NCBI GenBank assembly: GCA_963928055.1
Contig: CAWVDN010000001.1
Span: 372,001 to 436,000 of the forward strand
Source: Scatomonas sp963928055
Lineage (GTDB): Bacteria > Bacillota > Clostridia > Lachnospirales > Lachnospiraceae
DNA length: 64,000 nt
Direction: 5' to 3'
The position numbers were made by a program, and so were the translations under genes. Shown here in pieces: positions 59,332-64,000 of this stretch. The notes below the pieces were generated by a model, which did not search any database, was not told the DNA's origin, and saw only the letters and a program-made list of their open reading frames with translations. How positions within the stretch are numbered: position 1 is the first letter of the stretch; each line of letters starts with the position of its first letter.

Positions 59332-60686
59332 AGGCCCTCCCTTTCCCTGCAGGCGTCCAGAAAGGCCAGGGGCAGTTTGGTATTGGCGTAATAATACAGG
59401 TGGGGAAATCCCGCCAGCAGATTCTTTCTGCTGTGGATGCACCGCCAGGAACGGGTCCCGGAGGGCTTCACCGCCAGAAAATCGCTGCCGGGATCCTCCG
59501 ACTCAAAGTAATGGAATTCATGGGAACGGGTCTCCCCCACATTCCTTCCAAATACGGTCCCCTCCGAAAGGGTAATATATCCGAACCGGGTGAGCCTTCC
59601 GTTGTTCCAGGCCCTGCCCTTGATCACGCCGGCCATGGGATATTCTTTGCCCTCCATGTCCGTCATGGTCTCATGAAGATACAGGAACCCTCCGCATTCC
59701 GCCATACAGGGAAGTCCGGATTCCACCGCCCGGCGGATGGATTCCCGCATGGACACATTTTCGCTGAGTTCCCGGACATGGAGTTCCGGATAGCCCCCGT
59801 GGAGCAGCAGGCCGGAAATTCCTTCCGGAAGCTCTCTGTCGCCCAGGGGGGAAAACTCCACCAGTTCCGCTCCCTGCTCCCGGAGGAAACTGAGATTATC
59901 CTCGTAGAAAAAGCAGAAAGCCTCGTCCCTGGCCAGCCCGATCCGCAGACCGGCCCCGGCCGTTCCTGCCTGGGCGGTTTCCGGCTCCGGCAGTTCCTCC
60001 GCCTCCCCGGCAATGGCAAAAATCGTCTCCAGATCCAGGGTTTCCTCCAGGCGGCTGCTTAAAAGATCCATCTTTTCTTTCAGGGATTCCACCTCTTCCG
60101 GCAGCATCAGTCCCAGATGACGGCTTTCCAGCACACAGTCCTTCAGCACCGGCACGTATCCGGCCACTTTTACATGCAGCTCCTCTTCGATCACCTTCTT
60201 CATTCTGGGATACAGCATGGGAGAGATCCGGTTCAGGATCACCCCCCGGATCAGAGGCACCTGCTGAAAATCCAGAAACCCCTTGATCAGGGCCAGCATG
60301 GAGCGGCTGGAGCCGGAGGCGTCCGCCACCAGCAGCACCGGAGTCCCTGTAACGGCCGCCAGATCGCTGGCTCCCCCTTTTGAGGAGGTCTCGCTGAGTC
60401 CGTCATAGTAACCCATGACGCCCTCCATCACCGCGATCCTGCAGCCCCTTCCGTTTTTCGCCAGCAGCATCCGGGTAGTATCCCGGTCCGTAAAAAAGGG
60501 ATCCAGATTCCGGCTTTTGGCCCCCAGCACCCGGCTGTGGAACATGGGATCGATAAAATCCGGACCGCATTTAAAAGAAGCGGTCTTCAGCCCTCTTTTT
60601 TTCAGGATACCCAGAAGGCCGCAGGTCACCAGTGTCTTTCCGCTGCCGCTTTTGGGCGCGGTGATCAGTATACGGTCAAGTCTCAT
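59325..60686 (-). CDS. cbiA: Cobyrinic acid a,c-diamide synthase
   Basis: Amidates the a and c carboxyls with glutamine and ATP. 453 residues; ITAPKSGSGKTLVTCGLL is the P-loop, PDFIDPMFH follows, and the amidotransferase domain holds the nucleophile in CMAECGGFLYL (about residue 330). Start at 60686 has GGAGGT 7-8 bases upstream; the frame continues to a GTG at 60695. Eleven-base overlap with the upstream fusion gene. Confidence 0.95.
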   Translation of the reverse strand: MRLDRILITAPKSGSGKTLVTCGLLGILKKRGLKTASFKCGPDFIDPMFHSRVLGAKSRNLDPFFTDRDTTRMLLAKNGRGCRIAVMEGVMGYYDGLSETSSKGGASDLAAVTGTPVLLVADASGSSRSMLALIKGFLDFQQVPLIRGVILNRISPMLYPRMKKVIEEELHVKVAGYVPVLKDCVLESRHLGLMLPEEVESLKEKMDLLSSRLEETLDLETIFAIAGEAEELPEPETAQAGTAGAGLRIGLARDEAFCFFYEDNLSFLREQGAELVEFSPLGDRELPEGISGLLLHGGYPELHVRELSENVSMRESIRRAVESGLPCMAECGGFLYLHETMTDMEGKEYPMAGVIKGRAWNNGRLTRFGYITLSEGTVFGRNVGETRSHEFHYFESEDPGSDFLAVKPSGTRSWRCIHSRKNLLAGFPHLYYYANTKLPLAFLDACREREGLC

Positions 60687-62670
60687 GGCTGCCACCTCCG
60701 GTTCCGGAAAGGATATAGACGGGATTCTGCCCCATCATCATGTGATAGCGGCCCAGCTCCCTGGATTTTGCCGCTGTCACGGACACAATATCCACATCCG
60801 TAAAGGGCAGTTCCCGGAAAACCTCCAGGGCCTCCCCTACAGTCTCCAGGGTAATGGCGTTGATCACCACCCGGATCTTGGGATTTTTCTCCAGCAGCAG
60901 TTCCGCGATCTCCTTTAGATTGCCGGAAGATCCGCCGATAAAGGCGTGGGTGGGGGCAGGCAGATCCTTCAGCGCCTCCGGCGCCAGCCCCTTGACGATG
61001 GTCAGATTCTCTGTCTGAAATTTCTTTTGATTCTTTTCCAGCAGCTCCACTGCCGCCGGATTTTTTTCCACTGCCCAGACATGGCCTTCCAGAGCCATCC
61101 GGGCCATCTCCACGGATACGGAGCCGCTGCCGGCCCCCACATCGTAGATCAGGGAATCCTCCTCCAGGCGCAGCTTGCTAAGAGAGACCTCCCGGACTTC
61201 TTCCTTGGTCATAGGCACTTTGTCCCGAAGAAATGCGCTGTCCGGGATCCCATGAGTCACGATCTTTTCCGGCCGGGGATTTTCCACCAGCAGAGTGGCC
61301 AGGGAAGTGCCCTGATACTCCAGAAATGTTTCCGGGGGACCGCTGAGGATCCTCTCCTCCGGGTAAGTAAAGCGCTCCCCTACATGGACGGTCACCTGGT
61401 TCATTCCGTATTCCGTCAGTTTTCCGCAGAGTTCCCGGACGTCCTCCGGTTTTCCCAGCAGGGCGAATACCTTGGGATATTTCCGGATCAGTCCTGTAAG
61501 ATTGCTCTCCCGGCCATGGCGGCTGGTGATCTTCACATCCTCCCAGGACAGCTTCAGTTTGCTGCAGAAATAGACCAGGGAAGAAATTCCCGGGATCAGG
61601 CGCGCCTCTCCCGGCAGCACCTCCAGCAGCTTCCTGGCTCCGCTGTAAAATCCAACGTCCCCGGAAAGCAGCACCGCCGCCCGGTGAAATTCCGGATGTT
61701 CTTGAAGATACGCCGCGATCTCTCCCGGCCGGTATTCTTTCAGAAGGATCTTTCCTTCATGGGGCACGCTCTCCAGCATCCTCTCCGCGCCAATGAGCAG
61801 ATCCGCCGACCGGCAGAAAGCCCGGGCCTCCTCCGTCATGGTAGCTCCGTCTCTGCCGCCCATGCCGATACCCACCAGAGCTGTCTCCGGGAAAGACCGG
61901 CTGTTCTTCTTTGATCCCCCGAACTTCTCTTTCAGATACTCCAGGCATTCTTCCAGGCTCATGCCCTCCTCCTGCAGCGGGCGGCCGATGATCACCAGGC
62001 GGCAGCCTGCCGCCTCCGCGGCAGATACCTTCTCCGGAAAGCCCCCTGCCGCTCCGGTATCCTTGGTCACCAGATACCGGGCCTTTGTCTGCCGCAGCAT
62101 GGCCAGGTTGATCTCATGGGAAAAAGGCCCCTGCATACAGATCAGATGCTTTCCCTGAAAGCCCAGTTCCGCGCAGCTCTTCACCACCTCCGGCAGAGGC
62201 AGGACTCTGGCGAAGATCCGGTCCGCGTATTCCGGGACCCGCCGGAACGCCGGAAGCTCCTTGCTGCCGGTGGTAAGAAAGATATTGCCCTCTGTGCCGG
62301 CCAGGTACTCCGCGGCGGCCTCCGGGCTGTCCACGTAGACCGCCTCCTCCTGTCCCGTAAGGGTGCTGCTCCGCAGCACTCTCAGATAGGTCCTTCCGGT
62401 TTTTTCGCAGGCGGAACGGATGTTTTCCGTCACCGCCGACGCGTAGGGATGGGTGGCGTCGATGACCAGGGCATCCTCCCGGGCAAAAAGCTCCTCCATC
62501 TCCCTTTCGTCCATCCGGCCTCCGGACACGGCAAGGCTGCCTCCCTCCTCCAGAAGACTCCGCCCGTATTCCGTGGCGGCGGAGGCAAGGGCAGGGATCC
62601 CCAGTTCTTTTAAATATTCCGCGATCTTTCTTCCCTCCGCCGTGCCGGCAAAGAGCAGTACCTTATACAT
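60676..62670 (-). CDS. cbiJ-cbiE-cbiT: Triple-fusion corrin enzyme CbiJ-CbiE-CbiT
   Basis: 664 residues with three domains. Residues about 1-255: precorrin-6A reductase CbiJ/CobK (VLLFAGTAEGRKIAEYL, DATHPYAS, FLTTGSKELPAF, TKDTGAAGGF). About 262-470: CbiE, the SAM methyltransferase for C5 (LVGIGMGGRDG, LLSGDVGFYSGA). About 475-650: CbiT, C15 methylation and decarboxylation (DVGAGSGSVSVEMARM, FIGGSSGNL). Bacteria vary: CbiE-CbiT fusion (CobL) is common, CbiJ is usually separate. Overlaps cbiH by 8 bases and cbiA by 11 bases. Confidence 0.94.
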   Translation of the reverse strand: MYKVLLFAGTAEGRKIAEYLKELGIPALASAATEYGRSLLEEGGSLAVSGGRMDEREMEELFAREDALVIDATHPYASAVTENIRSACEKTGRTYLRVLRSSTLTGQEEAVYVDSPEAAAEYLAGTEGNIFLTTGSKELPAFRRVPEYADRIFARVLPLPEVVKSCAELGFQGKHLICMQGPFSHEINLAMLRQTKARYLVTKDTGAAGGFPEKVSAAEAAGCRLVIIGRPLQEEGMSLEECLEYLKEKFGGSKKNSRSFPETALVGIGMGGRDGATMTEEARAFCRSADLLIGAERMLESVPHEGKILLKEYRPGEIAAYLQEHPEFHRAAVLLSGDVGFYSGARKLLEVLPGEARLIPGISSLVYFCSKLKLSWEDVKITSRHGRESNLTGLIRKYPKVFALLGKPEDVRELCGKLTEYGMNQVTVHVGERFTYPEERILSGPPETFLEYQGTSLATLLVENPRPEKIVTHGIPDSAFLRDKVPMTKEEVREVSLSKLRLEEDSLIYDVGAGSGSVSVEMARMALEGHVWAVEKNPAAVELLEKNQKKFQTENLTIVKGLAPEALKDLPAPTHAFIGGSSGNLKEIAELLLEKNPKIRVVINAITLETVGEALEVFRELPFTDVDIVSVTAAKSRELGRYHMMMGQNPVYILSGTGGGSHET

Positions 62671-63394
62671 TCCTGTATCCTCTGGGGGTCACCATTTTTC
62701 CTGCCAGGGCTTTGGTCTGAGAGTTTCCGATAAAGACGGTGGTAAACATATCCACGGCGGTATCCCGCAGCTCTTTCAGAGTCATCACCCGGTATTCCTC
62801 CCCCTCTCTTCCGATATTGGACACAATGCCGCAGACCGTGTCCTCATCTTTATAGTTCAGCATCAGATCACAGGCTTTGGCCAGATAATCATGGCGCTTT
62901 TTGCTGGAGGGATTGTAGAGGCATACCACAAAATCCGCTTCCGCCGCCGCCAGCAGCCGCTTTTCGATCTTCTCCCAGGGGGTCAGAAGATCGCTTAAGC
63001 TGATCAGGCAGAAATCATGGATCAGAGGCGCTCCCAGCACCGCCGCCCCTCCTGTGGCCGCCGTCACTCCGGGGATAATGGAGAGTTCCACCTCCGGATA
63101 TTTTTCTCCCACTTCGTACATAAGACCAGCCATGCCGTAAACCCCGGCATCCCCGCTGCAGATCATGGAGACCACATGGCCCTTTTCCGCCTCCTCGAAG
63201 GCCAGCACACAGCGGTCCACCTCCTTGGTCATGGGGGTGGTCAGAAACCGTTTGTCCGGGAAGTGATCCTTTACCAGATCCACATACACCGTATAGCCGA
63301 TGATGGTATCGCTGTCTTTTAAGGCCTCCGCCGCCTCGATGGTCATTTTTTCGTAGGCTCCGGGGCCGATTCCGATTACATATATCTTACTCAA
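62663..63394 (-). CDS. cbiH: Cobalt-precorrin-3 (precorrin-3B) C17-methyltransferase
   Basis: Methylates C17 and contracts the ring in the anaerobic pathway. 243 residues, tetrapyrrole methylase fold: IYVIGIGPGAYEKMTIEA (4-21), ICSGDAGVYGMAGL and IIPGVTAATGGAAVLGAPL. The C-terminal VCLYNPSSKKRHDYL segment fits CbiH. Overlaps cbiG by 4 bases and the JET fusion by 8 bases. Confidence 0.95.
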   Translation of the reverse strand: MSKIYVIGIGPGAYEKMTIEAAEALKDSDTIIGYTVYVDLVKDHFPDKRFLTTPMTKEVDRCVLAFEEAEKGHVVSMICSGDAGVYGMAGLMYEVGEKYPEVELSIIPGVTAATGGAAVLGAPLIHDFCLISLSDLLTPWEKIEKRLLAAAEADFVVCLYNPSSKKRHDYLAKACDLMLNYKDEDTVCGIVSNIGREGEEYRVMTLKELRDTAVDMFTTVFIGNSQTKALAGKMVTPRGYRNV

Positions 63395-64000
63395 AATTCT
63401 ACGCTCCTGTTCTCCAGGGCAACCGCGCAGGTCACGCCGTCGCCGCTGACTTTTCTGATGATCAAGGTACCGCAGCCCGCCAGAACCGCGCTGCGCTCAC
63501 AGACGTTGTCCACGCCGGTCACCTCCGACACAAAACCGGAGGAAGTAAACTCGCCGGAAACGGCGTTCAGTTCCTCTGCCGTAAAAGTCCGCAGAGGGAG
63601 TTCCCGGCTGCGGCAGAATTCCAGCAGTCCGGGCTCGTCTTTTTTCAGATCGATGGTGGCCGCCTGCAGCAGCGCTTCGGGATAAAGGCTGAAGCTGCGC
63701 AGGGTATCGTCCACCAGCTTTTCGATCTGCCTGGCGCTGACTCCCCTGCGGCAGCCGATACCGATGGTCAGGCACCGGGGGATCAGCCAAAGCGTATGGT
63801 CAAAATACGCTCTGGAATAGGAAGGGCTGATGTAAATCCCCAGGGACGTCTCTCTTTTCGCCTGTTCCCGGTAAAACTCCGCGCTCCAGGCCAGGCCCTC
63901 CGGAAGCTCTCCCTTCACAGGAAAATGGGTATAAAATCCCACCTGTTCTCCTGCCAGCAGCGCCGCGGAAACCTCCTTGGCATAGGTCATATTGGATATG
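63391..64000 (-). CDS. cbiG: Cobalt-precorrin-5A hydrolase, C-terminal part, cut by window edge
   Basis: Opens the lactone of cobalt-precorrin-5A. About 203 residues are visible and the frame stays open beyond base 64000, so roughly the first 130-150 residues are missing. The C-terminal CbiG domain (IGIGCRRGVSARQIEKLVDDTL, GVDNVCERSAVLAG) is intact; the ending VALENRSVEF is typical. It is coupled to cbiH by a 4-base overlap; the operon's promoter and remaining genes (cbiL, cbiD, cbiF expected) lie outside. Confidence 0.92.
   Translation of the reverse strand, partial: ISNMTYAKEVSAALLAGEQVGFYTHFPVKGELPEGLAWSAEFYREQAKRETSLGIYISPSYSRAYFDHTLWLIPRCLTIGIGCRRGVSARQIEKLVDDTLRSFSLYPEALLQAATIDLKKDEPGLLEFCRSRELPLRTFTAEELNAVSGEFTSSGFVSEVTGVDNVCERSAVLAGCGTLIIRKVSGDGVTCAVALENRSVEF

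Noticed and set aside
1..64000. tRNA or rRNA genes, prophage, insertion sequences, CRISPR arrays
   Set aside because: Looked for in all intergenic gaps; no cloverleaf, transposase, integrase, phage structural gene or regular repeat-spacer array was seen.

Overview
The window looks like an ordinary chromosomal segment of an anaerobic, fairly GC-rich Firmicute (class Clostridia, most plausibly a Lachnospiraceae-like gut anaerobe). This is inferred from gene content and style: AGGAGG-type ribosome binding sites, a tyrosyl T-box, an M-box and two cobalamin riboswitches, a sodium-pumping carboxylase/decarboxylase operon, a pyrophosphate-type phosphofructokinase, CooC ATPases and the oxygen-independent (cbi) corrin pathway. 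I see no rRNA, tRNA, CRISPR array, transposase or prophage genes. Most genes are on the minus strand.

Layout. 1-1.0 kb: 5' part of a class A penicillin-binding protein. 1.0-7.0 kb: nitroreductase plus a biotin-dependent Na+ pump operon (mmdA-like, oadG, biotin carrier, oadB, oadA) with a near-consensus promoter. 7.0-8.3 kb: PPi-type phosphofructokinase. 8.3-14.3 kb: two D,D-carboxypeptidases, scpA/scpB, a phosphoesterase and larC. 14.4-21.2 kb: cardiolipin synthase, rpsU, alaS, T-box-controlled tyrS, rnhA. 21.2-29.8 kb: a membrane MutS-like ATPase and the hemL-hemB-cobA/hemD-hemC-sirC-hemA operon under a cobalamin riboswitch. 29.7-33.7 kb: a divergent, second cobalamin riboswitch and the cobalt ECF transporter cbiMNQ with a CbiO-CbiK fusion. 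33.7-33.9 kb: an odd structured intergenic block. 33.9-38.7 kb: MBL hydrolase, truncated Rpn gene, mgtA with M-box and a leader ORF. 38.8-41.6 kb: BceAB-type ABC transporter. 41.7-45.9 kb: two CooC-like ATPases, zinc ribbon, TetR regulator, DUF3786, Sir2-like protein and a small ORF. 45.9-51.9 kb: UvrA paralogue, GntR-ABC module with a frameshifted permease, a frameshifted LURP-one-like gene, Fic protein. 52.0-64.0 kb: brnQ, a two-component system and the cbi operon (cbiC, P, cobD, cbiB, A, JET, H, G).

How it fits together. The central hem/sir genes make uroporphyrinogen III from glutamyl-tRNA and carry it to sirohydrochlorin; cbiMNQ plus CbiO bring in cobalt; the CbiK domain inserts it; the right-hand cbi operon carries the cobalt corrin ring onward to cobyric acid and cobinamide phosphate. 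No hemE, hemN/hemZ, hemG or hemH is seen, so the tetrapyrrole branch here appears devoted to corrinoid and possibly siroheme. The two halves are 20 kb apart. Points most worth a second look are the CbiO-CbiK fusion between back-to-back B12 riboswitches, the 254-bp TACNGTA-rich structured block at 33.7-33.9 kb, the acidic leader ORF downstream of the M-box, the two-component system translationally coupled to cbiC, paired CooC proteins without a visible CO dehydrogenase, and paired palindromic repeats at 14.3 and 50.3 kb.
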